Source: Sphagnum magellanicum (Eukaryota; Streptophyta; Sphagnopsida; Sphagnales; Sphagnaceae). Taken from it: DNA of 64,000 bases. The notes under the pieces are model-generated. The model was given only the letters and a program-made list of their open reading frames with translations. It was not told where the DNA came from and made no database searches. Location: the NCBI GenBank assembly GCA_021904315.1, contig CM038910.1, positions 17,918,001 through 17,982,000 on the forward strand. The letters run 5' to 3'. Made by a program: the position numbers and the translations under genes. How positions within the stretch are numbered: the stretch's first letter is position 1; each line of letters starts with the position of its first letter. Shown here in pieces: positions 26,891 to 37,854 of the stretch.

Positions 26891-28025
26891 TGCGGCGGGC
26901 ACCAACAGCATTTACTCCCATTTCCCTCAGATCCTCCATGGTCAACAATGGCAGTACCTCATTGTCAACCTCATTGAGCTCAAATGTCTCAGAATACTTT
27001 CCCAAGTCAAGTGCACAGAGCCATCCCTTGACTCCACCACTGGCAAGAGTGATGCATTGTCTTGTAATTGTTTTAGCAGCAAAAATCAAGTTTGCATCAC
27101 CGTTATTCTCTCCTGCCATATCACTATTATCCGCACTCTGTCTTCCCGTGCCACCTTGCTCCATCATATCTTGTTTTCCAACTCCTCTTCTCCGCATTGG
27201 TCCATCCTCAATGGCTCCTTGGATTTCATCCCCAAGGCTATTAGGGTTAGCATCATCATCATCATCATCATCATCCCCTTCTTCTTCTTCCTCAGCCGAA
27301 GTTGCTGCAGGATCCCTAGAATCTGCTGCCACTTCCAGTTTGCCACATACACCATCCCCAAAAAGCTCTAGAGAGCTCGAAGAAGTCTTAGCAAAAGAAG
27401 TCTCATGTTCATCCACATGCAAAGCTGCTCCAGGAGCATTGCCATCTTCATCAGCAGCATCAAGATGATCCTCCTCAAACCTTTCCTGCTCCTCCTCCTC
27501 CTCCCTGATCTTCTGCTGCTGCTGCTGCTGCTCCATTTTCCCGGCGGAGGAATGGTCAGCAGCAGCAACAACGAACCTCGCACCAGGACCCGCCCGTTTA
27601 CGCCTTACCTGTTTCACTTTCCGACCAGCGATGACTCCCGGCTCCACCTCCCGACCGCTAGTACTTGCAAACTCAGCTTCCGTCTTCTTCATCTCCTTCT
27701 CTTCATCCGCACTCTGCTGTAGTACTCTCTCGTCAGCAGCAGCAGCAACTTCCAAAGACCTCCACCGCTGCTGCTCCTCCTGCTGCTTCTTCTTCTTCTC
27801 CACTGCAACATGGTCCAAAAGACGCGTTCGAGGAGCTTTCACCGGACTAGATCCAGACTCCAAAAGCTGTTGCTGTTTCTTCTGCTGCTTCTTGCGCTGA
27901 GCAGCAGACTCCAAAAGGTAGGAAGCAGTAGTGACGTAAGAAGCAGGGTAACCTATTTCCCCTAAGCGCACGCTCGGTCGCCGCTTCCGCTTCTGCGGAG
28001 ATGTCGGTTCTTGCGCTTCCTCCAT
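26844..28025 (-). CDS. SAM-domain protein with low-complexity acidic and Gln-rich middle
   Basis: Single-exon gene of 393 residues starting at the ATG at 28025. The N-terminus has QKRKRRPSVRLGEIGYP, a basic motif typical of plant SAM proteins of the At3g48800 kind. The middle holds Gln/Lys tracts, an EEEEE tract and a nine-Asp tract encoded by an ATC-type microsatellite near 27252. The SAM domain occupies about residues 326-390 (VKGWLCALDLGKYSETFELN, then LPLLTMEDLREMGV and GARRKMFNAIQEL). SAM domains mediate protein-protein, sometimes RNA, binding; partners cannot be predicted here. Only the SAM region and N-terminal motif are conserved, so function is unknown. The stop codon sits inside a 50 bp tandem array, and an (AAGGG)7 tract lies one base before the ATG. 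The long plus-strand frames across this gene are antisense shadows of triplet repeats. Confidence 0.85.
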   Translation of the reverse strand: MEEAQEPTSPQKRKRRPSVRLGEIGYPASYVTTASYLLESAAQRKKQQKKQQQLLESGSSPVKAPRTRLLDHVAVEKKKKQQEEQQRWRSLEVAAAADERVLQQSADEEKEMKKTEAEFASTSGREVEPGVIAGRKVKQVRRKRAGPGARFVVAAADHSSAGKMEQQQQQQKIREEEEEQERFEEDHLDAADEDGNAPGAALHVDEHETSFAKTSSSSLELFGDGVCGKLEVAADSRDPAATSAEEEEEGDDDDDDDDANPNSLGDEIQGAIEDGPMRRRGVGKQDMMEQGGTGRQSADNSDMAGENNGDANLIFAAKTITRQCITLASGGVKGWLCALDLGKYSETFELNEVDNEVLPLLTMEDLREMGVNAVGARRKMFNAIQELQHSYGA

Positions 28026-28026
28026 A

Positions 28027-28061
28027 CCCTTCCCTTCCCTTCCCTTCCCTTCCCTTCCCTT
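28027..28061 (-). promoter_or_regulatory. (AAGGG)7 tract directly before the SAM-gene start codon
   Basis: Seven CCCTT units on the plus strand give GGGAAGGGAAGGGAAGGG on the coding strand, ending one base before the ATG. Four or more GGG runs with 2-base loops satisfy the standard G-quadruplex pattern. If transcribed, the mRNA leader could fold here and affect initiation. The folding and effect are inference. Confidence 0.7.
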
Positions 28062-30399
28062 CTACTACAAAAATGGCTCTCAACTGCACACAAACCTTGG
28101 AAACCACCCCTCCCAAATACAAACAACACTATCCCTTCACTCTCCTATTCCCCCAACTACACTAATGCCATCGAAGATACTTGCAGCAACAGGGATTGAA
28201 TGCACAAGAGAAGCAATTCCACGACAACGACGACGACGACAGCGACACGAGAGAGGGAAGAGAGACGAAGAAGAAACGAAGGAACGGCTCGCGGCGCGGA
28301 GCTTCATGCCCGACGAATAAAAGCTCTGTTCACACAGAAAACAACAAAGCGATACCCGATGAGTAATGAACTCTCAATTCACACATCAGAGCCCAAAAAT
28401 TATAATCAAGGGGTGCCAACCAGGGTTTTTTTTTCTTTTTTCCATTTTTTGATATAGCCAAATCTGGCTATAGACCAAGTAAGAAAGTAAAAGCTTTTAA
28501 GAATCCTTCACATCTTTGGCTACCCACGCCAGAACCCAATAAAGAAATCTGGCAAATTTTCCATGAAAATTTGTCGAAATCTGGCTACTAGAATACCAAA
28601 AAACATACATATATGTAGCCACTTTGAAAACAAATTTAGCCAGAAAAAACATGCTTGTTTGTTATGGCAAAGTCCTCAAGTAATTTTGGGATTTTTAATT
28701 GAAGTGATCACTGATTACCTAGTTATGCACTTTCAATTGGAATTGTTCAAAAAAATTAGAGTTTTTTTTTCCTAAATTATTAGGCACTTGCCAAAACAGG
28801 CAATTAAGACTTTAAAAGCTGCCCTTGACTAAATAAGGTAGGGTACCTGACTAGATAAAGACTCCACTCACACACAGGAATCTACTTCTCATGCATATAT
28901 ATATGCTCTATTCACACAACAACAACCTATACCTCTATTCACACACAACTATCCAGTCTCTTTTGAACCCTTCTACCAGGCGGGCACTATGCCCATTTTG
29001 TTCACAAATCACGTAGAAATTAAAAATTTGTTGTGGTAAGTTCCAGTGCTTTTTATTTTCCTGGCTAATTTCCACCAAATAGTGTTTTTTTTTTTTTCTT
29101 GGGGGTCAAAATGGTGTAAAATGTGTTTTTTGGGCTTTTTTAGTCGCCAAATGTTGAAAATAATAATTCTAAAATTTGTGAAAAATATAGGAGGATGCTT
29201 TTGTTTTAAAAATTGTTTCATTTTTTTAATAATAAAATCTGGTTAAATCATCTATGCATATCTTCACTTCATGTACATCACCAAAAAATAAAATAATAAA
29301 AATAATAAAAATAACCCTAAAAAAACAACAAAAAATGGAACACTGGCGGCAGTGATTTTTCTCTGACAAATTTTGTTGCTTTTTCAATGAAAATTCAACT
29401 AATTTCGCTATTTTTTTTGGAAAAATTCGCCAAATTGTTTATATAGTGAAATTAAATTAAGGAAAAAAAAGGAAAAAAAAGAAAAAAAAAAACTACTCTG
29501 CCCCCAAATTCCAACCCAAGTTCCAATCTTTTATAAGGAATACCTAATTAATGCCAAAGCAAAGCATTGAGTTGACAAGGTAGGGTATCATCCATTAACA
29601 GATAAAGTCCTTCAATTTTGTGACACATCTGGTGGAATAGGTTAAAGGCCCTTCTTACGAAGGGCATTTTTTATTTATTTATTTATTTATTTAGTCCAGG
29701 CCAAAAATAGTGGCAGCCAATATTAGGAATAGAAATTTCCAATGAGAAGTGGCGTCATGGATAGTCAGTCTCACACAGCACACACTCAAATATCAAGGCC
29801 TAACAAAATATCATTTTAGGTCATCATTTTGGGGGGGGGAGAGGGGGGTTTGCTTGTTGCAGCTACAAGATGACAAGTGTGTGCTCTCTCTCTCTCCCAG
29901 CACCCACCCACCAGCTCACCATGAAGGATGGATGGATGGATGGATTCTCAGGAAACAGTTTTCTGTTGGGTTGCAGCTCCCTAGCTAACCATTGTGGTTA
30001 GCTCAGTTGCTTTTTTTTTAAACTACTTACTTACCTACCTACCTACCTACCTATTAACAACTCACAAGCAGGTTGTTAGTAGGTAGGTAGTATAAATAGC
30101 CTTTTCCTATGTATACACCATCTACTTACCTACTAGTGACTTGCCTATTTTCCTACCTATCTATCTACCTATATATATGAGACCTAATTTCTTACAGAAT
30201 TAGTTACCAAGGTGAAACCAAATACTTAACTCTAACTCAGTTGTGGTTCATCAACATGACTCACTTGGGCATGGTGACATGTGATGAGATGGCAAGAACT
30301 CAAGTGAAGGGGAAGAAGAAGGGGGAATTATTTTTTTTTTATAAAAAACTTTTGACAAGGAGTGGCAACCTTGCTAGAATTTCTTGCTAGCATTGCTCT
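28062..30399. other. Intergenic region with repeats
   Basis: Upstream part (to about 28370) is probably the SAM-gene promoter and leader, less AT-rich than its surroundings. 28445-28570 (AGCCAAATCTGGCTATAGACCAA) is a dispersed repeat with a relative at 51630-51760. A G-run occurs at 29831-29848 and (TTTA)n at about 29670. A degraded relative of the 50335-50782 element occupies 29890-30260. Confidence 0.5.
29890..30260. repeat. Truncated relative of the inverted-repeat element at 50335-50782
   Basis: Shares CAGGAAACAGTTTTCTGTTG, CTAGCTAACCAT, the stem-forming TAACAAC...GTTGTTA flanked by (CTAC)n and (GTAG)n, and ACAGAATTGGTTACCAAGG-like sequence with the copy at 50400-50700. The internal stem CTACCTACCTATTAACAAC / GTTGTTAGTAGGTAGGTAG is at about 30037-30093. 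The outer inverted ends seen in the other copy are only partly present. Confidence 0.75.
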
Positions 30400-31012
30400 C
30401 AAGATCCTATTGTTGGCAATGGTCAAAAGTCGACCTCAATTTGGGAGCAAGTCATAAACAACTTCAATCTAAAGAAGAATGAGGGGATTAGAAATGCTAA
30501 AAGTTTGGAAACAAAATGGGATTGTAATCAAAGCATGATGTGAGCACATTTGTGGATGTTTTTACAAGTTTGTTGTTGCACTCAATGAATCGAGAACCTC
30601 ACAAGAGGACACCCTTGCCAAGGCACTTGAACTTGACAAGAAAAAAACACACAAAGAACGTTGCATTCTATTTTATCCATTGATTGTTGATTTTGAGAAA
30701 TGTTCCTTAGTAAGTGAGGGGATTTACAATGAGGACAACAAGAAGATTGTGACACCTACAAAGTGCAAAGATTTTGCCTTATAGTCACAATTTCTAGAAG
30801 GGGATATGGGTGGTACTTGTGTAGTGCATGTCATGGAGGAAAAGTCTATAGATAGCACAATTTTTCTCAAGAGATCAAATGGGGTGACGCTTGCAAAAGA
30901 TAATCACAAAAAGAATAAAACTCATGAGTTCATGCTAAGAACACAAGCAAAAGCAATAGTTGACATGGTTGCCACCACTTTAATGAAAGTCAAGAGCCTT
31001 AGTTGCAATTGA
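30400..31012 (+). mobile_element. Relic of a Myb/SANT-like ORF (Harbinger-ORF1 / NAM-associated type)
   Basis: Reading across frames gives TSIWEQVINNFNLKKNEG, then RNAKSLETKWD, then VVALNESRTSQEDTLAKALE and, after a stop, KTHEFMLRTQAKA. This follows the plan of plant Myb/SANT plus NAM-associated C-terminal proteins (W..V...FN, AR.LETKW, ...S.ED....A), many of which belong to PIF/Harbinger elements. Several stops and frame changes show it is dead. The terminal frame 30806-31012 is open for 68 residues. Assignment is by recalled pattern, without a search. Confidence 0.55.
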
Positions 31013-31300
31013 AACTTAGGTTAAAACCTAAGCTAGGACTAAAACCAAGTACCTAGGTTTAGGTCCATGAACTTAAAGTTTAAGCTTAAATATGTAAGCC
31101 TAAGTTTAAGGACCTAAAACCTAAAGCTTAAGCAACTAAGCCTAGGTCCATGAACCTGAAGTAAGCTTAGGCAACCTAAACCTACCCTAGGAACTTAGGT
31201 TATATCTTTTCCTAGGTTGCACCTAAATCTAAACCATTAGACTAGGCTAGATGTAGGCCACCTAGATTAAGCCTACACCTAGGTAGGAAAATCTTATTTT
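31013..31300. repeat. Dense CCTAAG/CTTAGG palindrome tract
   Basis: The motifs AACCTAAG, CCTAGG, AGCTTAAG and CTTAGGTT recur many times in both orientations over about 290 bp, making it self-complementary at many offsets. A milder version of the same motif vocabulary continues at 32030-32165. No coding content is seen. Confidence 0.65.
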
Positions 31301-32675
31301 ATTTTGAATTTGGCTTTTAACGTTGAACCATTTAAATTGGTTCATCCCAAATGGCTCTCATTTTTTGAATATTTTTTATGTTTTAGATGTTTGGGAATGT
31401 TTTCGTTTATATTGTTTGTAACTTGAAAGGTTGACAAACAATATGGGTCAATCTTTTAGGAAAGAAAAACATTCTCATATCCATGCAACATTAGAGCCTT
31501 TTAATTCATACAACATTGTCCCTAACGAATTATGTAATGCACATGAATAAATAAAACAAATAGATAAGGAGGTAAATAAATAGGTATGTTAATTAATAAT
31601 AGTTAATATCTAGTTATATAGTAGTAACTAATAATCATATTATACATTTTAAAATTATATCAAATAACAATATCATTATAATGAATTATATTGTTGATTA
31701 GTAATTTCAAACATTTGTAAGTAATTTTTTACAAATTTGACGTAATTCATTTTATATTATTAAAAATAAATAAATGATTAATATATAATTACACACTAAT
31801 TAGTGTATTTTAGGTAAATAATTAGGTAACCAACTAATCAATTATTGTAGGTATGATTATAGGTATTTAACTTATCCTAAATATTGTTAGTTAATTATAT
31901 CTAGGTAAACAATGGGAGTTGTAAATTACAATAAATAATACATAAATTCAAAACTAAATCATTTAACATATGTGTGTAAGGTAGGGTATTTAAAATATTC
32001 ACCTAACCTACATATGTAAACTAAGGCATTTACATAGTGTACAATTTAAAAGTAGGGCTAATTATGTATAGGGTAGGTATGTAAAGGTTATGTATATAAA
32101 ATTTAAATATGTAAAGCTTAAGTATGTATGGACTAAGTACATATAAACTAGGTTATACCTAGGCTAAATACAAAAGCACAAGCTATCACACATAACAAGT
32201 GGAATACATCCTTTTGCCATGAGAAGCACGAAGTTTGTCAAAAATCAAAATGTTATTGTGGACCATTTTTCTCATAAAGAATGCAAGATTCAAAATATTT
32301 TGCTATGTTTGTTGGATTCACTAATTTCCATTTTCCCCCTTTCTGTCTTGTTAAATCAATAATAATTATTGCAATTTTTGACTCTTCAAGTTACCTCATG
32401 TGCATCTTCAAGATGCTTCTTCAATCATCAAGGTTAATCCATGGGTTAATGTATATTGCACTAAACCCTTTTTGCAATGTTTTGCGCAACTTGTGTTTTG
32501 GGAACTTGAACTTGAAGCCATAGGATGTCATAAACACATATTGCATCATTTTAAGTACATTAACATCAATGACACCTCCAACTTTTTTAGGATTTAGTTG
32601 AAAAAAAACTTGTACAACAAAGTTGTGATGGTCATGGTAACTTATGTTTGTTTAATGAATCATAGGATATCATAG

Positions 32676-32880
32676 AGATGACTACAGAGGTGACATTTAT
32701 AGAGGTGATAATTGATGATGCCAATGTAGACATTGAAGCAACTTGGAGAGTGTATTTTTTGTTCTCCTCACCAATTGACAAAAAAACATTTTCCAAGTTG
32801 CTTCAATTTTTACATCAACATCATCAACCACCACTTTTGTTGACATCACCTTTACAATCACCTTTATGATATTTTGCAAT
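32676..32880. repeat. Imperfect foldback (inverted repeat, arms about 85-95 bp)
   Basis: The left arm (from 32676) and the reverse complement of the right arm (to 32880) share GAGGTGA..., TTGATGATG, ATTGAAGCAACTTGGA and a T-rich stretch. As a result both strands encode similar peptides around IEATW. A short spacer near 32760-32780 separates the arms. Resembles a foldback MITE; no target duplication was determined. Confidence 0.75.
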
Positions 32881-33952
32881 TCATTAAACAAAACCTAAGC
32901 TACCATGGCCATCAAGCAAAAAAACCTCACATAAAGAAATGTCATCTTCCATTTTTTTACCACAATCATTACCAACAAGTTACAAACTTGAAGAAACATT
33001 AGAGTTGCACATAAAACTATGAAATGAAATCATGTGTAAGTGCATAAAATAAAAATTATAAATAATGGAGATGTGTATTGAGGTGTAACACTTGCTTGAA
33101 TGCAAATTCACATCTTTGAAAACATGAAGAAATTATGAAATGACAAAACAAGAAAGTTATGATGATGCCAAAATCTTGAACATGATTGTGTAACATGAGA
33201 ATCGTGCAACAATCTTAGAGCTAACTATATTAGACCCACTACATGAAGCTCACAATTGCAACAGTACTAGTCTTTATGCACACCATTCAAACATGGTACC
33301 ACCCAAGCAAAGTTGTCATTCCAACAAAGTCACAAAGCAATGTTATTGATAGGTTGTAATAAAGTCAATAGTTAGCAAACAAATTTGCTTACAAATTTCT
33401 CCTTCATGCCAAGTCCAAATGGATTGATCAAATTTTCTTGACAATTGTATGAATGTATTTTATTTACCTTGGACATTTATAATTCATCAAAGAATCTAAA
33501 AGATGTCAAATTTTAAGTAATGTAATAATTTTAAGACTATCAATTGCACACTTAATGGTGATAAATTCAACCAAATTTATATTTCTTTTAACCAAAAATT
33601 TCAACTTGAAATTGGTTATAACTCCATCAAGTTGGACTTTTCTAATGTCATGATTATGGGGCTAGACAAACATAAAGTTGTCTATTGATATTTTTTCAAA
33701 AATGGTTTAATATACGAAGAATTCTTAACAATTTTGAATTTTTTTCATCATTTTTGAATTATTAATTGCTAAATCATTGTGATAGGCAAGGTAGTGGATA
33801 ATAATGTCATTAACATTGGATGAGAAATTGAAGCATATTTCAAATAATTTGGTATAAAAAACTAAAAAAGCTTAGTTAAAATCCCATGAAGTTTGGTAAA
33901 CATCTATCAAAATTTCAAAATTGCAACCAAGTATTATGTTGGTTATATCCAA

Positions 33953-34710
33953 TGTTGGGTTAGATATCACCTTTTTGGGATATCCGTTGGATAAGGATAT
34001 TCACCTTTTTTTTGTTTGCTAAATAAGGATATTACATTTTTCTTATTTAAAAAAATAGATATCTTTGTCAGATATGAGATTTTCACATTTTTAATCTAAC
34101 CCAAATATCAATATTCCAAAATATCCGTTGTTTATTTATTAATTTGATATCAACAAATTCGGATATCAAAAATTCAAAATTTTGCTTGTTAATTATGTCG
34201 TGCCCTAGTCTTTGGGGGTGTGGGGGGGGCAAAAAATCTCCTAAAATCAACATCCTCTTTTTTAAAAGGAATATTTTGTTGCAAATATCTTTTTTTTAAT
34301 TCGAAAAAAATTCATAAATTATTTTTTCAAGAAAGCATAACCACATGAATAATAACTAGTGACTACAACTTTGAAGAGACAAGTCTATGAAAATATGTCC
34401 CCAAAACAATTTAAAATTGTCTAGGGATTTTTGTCACCCTAAATGCATCAAGGAAATGAAATAAAAACTAATGTTACAAGCCTAACCTAATTAGTAACCT
34501 AACCTACTCAATAACTAATAACCTTGATATCCGGCCTTGGATTTGATACCTAGATTGGATATCAACATCTTTGATGTCTAACATAATTTTCGGATATCAA
34601 GGTGCCAAATATCATGATGGGTGATATTTGGCACCTCGAATACCACCCACAATGATATCCGGCCAAATATCCAAAGTGAATATCTTGATTTTCCCAATAT
34701 CCACCCAACA
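33953..34710. mobile_element. Candidate non-autonomous element with TGTTGGGT inverted ends
   Basis: Begins TGTTGGGTTAGATATC (33953) and ends with the near-reverse-complement CAATATCCACCCAACA (to 34710). The interior carries about a dozen GGATATC/GATATCC motifs in both orientations and a perfect 15-bp hairpin, AGGTGCCAAATATCA (34600-34614) with TGATATTTGGCACCT (34622-34636). No coding capacity. I could not find a clear target-site duplication, so the boundaries and class are inferred. Confidence 0.55.
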
Positions 34711-37700
34711 CTAATTATATTTCCACATTCATTTCACACAATTAGAAAAAACTATTAAAACTAATGATATGCATGTATTAAATCAACTATAAATACCCAT
34801 TGGTTTTCAACCTAGGTATATACCCATTTACCTATGTGGGGTGAAAAAAATCAAAACTCTAGTTTTTGTATAGAATTTTGGTTTTTAATTCTTTTGAAAA
34901 GATTAAAAACCTACCTTTCTATTCACCAATTTTTTATCAGTTCTTTAATGATTTTTAAAAGAGTTCTTTAATGTTTTTGAAATACCCATAACCAATGGTT
35001 TTTTATTTTGATTTTTTCTCAAAAAAATGAAAACTGATGGTTATTTGATTCTAAATTTTTGAAAGGGCCTTAATTATCAATTATTTAAAAATTCAAATAA
35101 TTGCACAACATTGGTAAAGACTTATGTCTACTAGTCTTTAAAAACTTGGTATAGATCATGTATATAGCCCTCCACCATGTGATGATATGCATTACATCCC
35201 ATCACCTTCTATCCTTGCTATGATTTTAATCACAATGGTGAAAATGAATGAATTTAAAGGTTTTCATTGATACCACATCATTCAAAATATTCTTGTATGT
35301 CTTTGGGGCCTTTGTTTTTATGGGGGAAAAAACCTCAATTTTTTTTTATGATGTGGGTTATTTGCAAATTTAAACAAGTAGAAAACAAATTGATTTCAAT
35401 GGTGATGATAAAATGTATAGGCTAATGTAATATCTTGACATTTTTTAAATGATAAATCAAAATGCACAAAAAGTTATAAGATTTTATGGATATAAATGTA
35501 TTCATAACTTTTTTGTGAATAATTACAACATCAAATCAAAATTATTAACACTTCCATGAAAGAAAATGGCTTGTGGACAAAAATAAAATGTTATCATAAT
35601 GATCTTTGCATTTTCCTTGAATGGAAACTTTTGAAAATGTTTTAAACATAAGAATACAAATGGTTGTTTAACAACAATTTGAAAACTTCAAATGTTTTAA
35701 GGGACAAAGCAAGGAAAAAATAAGTTATTAAAGTCCCATAAATTTGTGGAAGAAACCTAAAAAATTGTAAATGGTCAAATGTAATTTTTGTAATGATGGA
35801 AACAATGGTGATAGTAATGGTTAATCAAATGTTGCAACACTCTTTCCATGAAAATGGTTCCAACTGCCTTTTGATCTTGTGTTTAAAAAAATCAACAAAA
35901 AAATCAAAGGAAACATTTTGGTTAATGGTTTTATTCAATGATCATTAAAGGTTTTTCTTATTATATTTAGGTATTATCATTTTTGTGACTTAGAAATCTT
36001 TATGTTATTTTAAATGTAGGCCTAAAACCTTTAATGCCATGACACCAAATACTTGTCACAATGCATGAAAAATATTCTTTGATACTATCTTATGTATAAA
36101 ACTTTCAAACCTTGGATGTGTACCTTGATTCTTTGGATAAGACTAAGATGACACACTTCACATTCACCTTTCAATCACATTAAGAACACAAAGAAAACAA
36201 GAGGTTGATTAGTTTAATCAAAACCAAAATTAGGACATAAAATAACCATGCACTCACATAGGATTCATTAGTGCCCAAACTCAAAGAAGTTATCATTCTC
36301 CTCCTCATATAATTTATAAAATTCCATGGGAGTTGCATCCAATGGCGCTTTCCCAAAATTTTCCCCTAGCCTTGGAAGGCCATAACTTCTTCAAAATGTG
36401 TTTAAGAACATTTAAAAACTCTATCTTAGTTTCTTTGAAAAAAAAAAGTCAAGATTGTTTCAAGTTCATCAATTAGACAACATTTAGTCCTCCAAATGAG
36501 GCTTTAAATGAGTGTAAGTCATTTTTTTTCATTCCAACATGATTTATTCAAACAATGATAACTTTTAACCATTAAATTTGTTTGGCAATGCAAGGCCATT
36601 GCATTGTGGATACTTTGAAACTTTTTGAGTAATCCAAAACTCACACCATTCAAAAAAAATTTGATTCTCCAATTTGTTTTTTGAACATTGTGATTTCAAA
36701 AGAATTTCCCTTTTAAGAATGCAAGTTCACCTTCAGAGTCTTGGGGGTGCTTCCCCCTAATTCACACACACATGCCATGTCATAAGGCCCTTACAACATA
36801 TTGGATGAGCTTTTGGCCTAACATGAATAGAAGCCTTTGTCTTGCCATCATCCCTAGAAAAACTTTTCCTTTTGTGCACCCAAGTTAAAGCTATGACACC
36901 TAACCTTCTTTTTGTGTTACTTTTCCTAATTGATAAAACATAGGTTTGCAAGTGGGAGGGAGTAAGTTCAAACCCTTGGACATCAAAAAATTGGGGATTT
37001 CATTTCCAAAACTAAATTTGGAGCATTGTGAACATTTTTTTTTCTTAGGAAAATTTAACAATTGCAAGATTGTGAGATTGCATTGTATCCCAATCGACAT
37101 TATAATCGTATAAGATATCTTTGAAAGTTTATGGGTGTGATTGAAATTTGAAACAATTTTGGGACTTTTTTAGAAAGAAAACAAATGGTACTTGTACATG
37201 TGGACACATACTTGAAGATACCATTAACATTCTTAAGTAGCCTTCACACTTGGTGTTAAGACCTTTCATGCTAGGGCCACTAACACTCAATTAACCCTTT
37301 CTAAAATGCTACATACCACCTCACAACACAATCATTTTTAGTAGCATAGGCAGTTGGATTCACACATGATGACCATTCCTACCTTTTTATGGAGAGTTAG
37401 CCAACATGTACCTTAATGATTCACCCATGTAATATTTTTTTTGTGGTGGTAGCTAGCAACTTTTTTTTTGAGAATCATCACATCATCACATGACACATGT
37501 CAACCTCCTACTACCGCAATTTTTCTTCCTCAACACAATTTGTTGCTCCATTTCTGCGCTTTCTCCCGAATCTACACAATGCGCTTTCTCCCTCTACTTC
37601 ACTACTCCTGAACAACTCCCTCTTTATGATTTACACATGTAATAATTTAGGGTTAGGGTAGGGTTTAGGGTTTACCCAAGACCGCACAACCAAGTGGTGG

Positions 37701-37854
37701 CTCATCATCCCCTTGCAACATCTGTTTCAGACATCAACCAAAACTGAGGGGTTTCTATTGTGTGAAAGGAACCGTGAAGACAATTGTCAAAAGGAAATCA
37801 AGAACTGAACTTGGCAGTTTGGGTGTATATAAAAGTGATTGCACACCTTTACAG

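Larger units (their letters stand above)
31301..37854. other. AT-rich intergenic region
   Basis: No gene recognised. The stretch holds the foldback at 32676-32880 and the inverted-end element at 33953-34710. A telomere-like GGGTTTAGGGTTTACCC run lies near 37650-37673. The remainder shows only short frames. Confidence 0.6.

Noticed and set aside
26871-27900. Long plus-strand open frames (up to 195 codons) opposite the SAM gene
   Set aside because: They are antisense to low-complexity codon repeats (Asp, Glu, Gln tracts) and show Ser-rich shadow composition with no domain.
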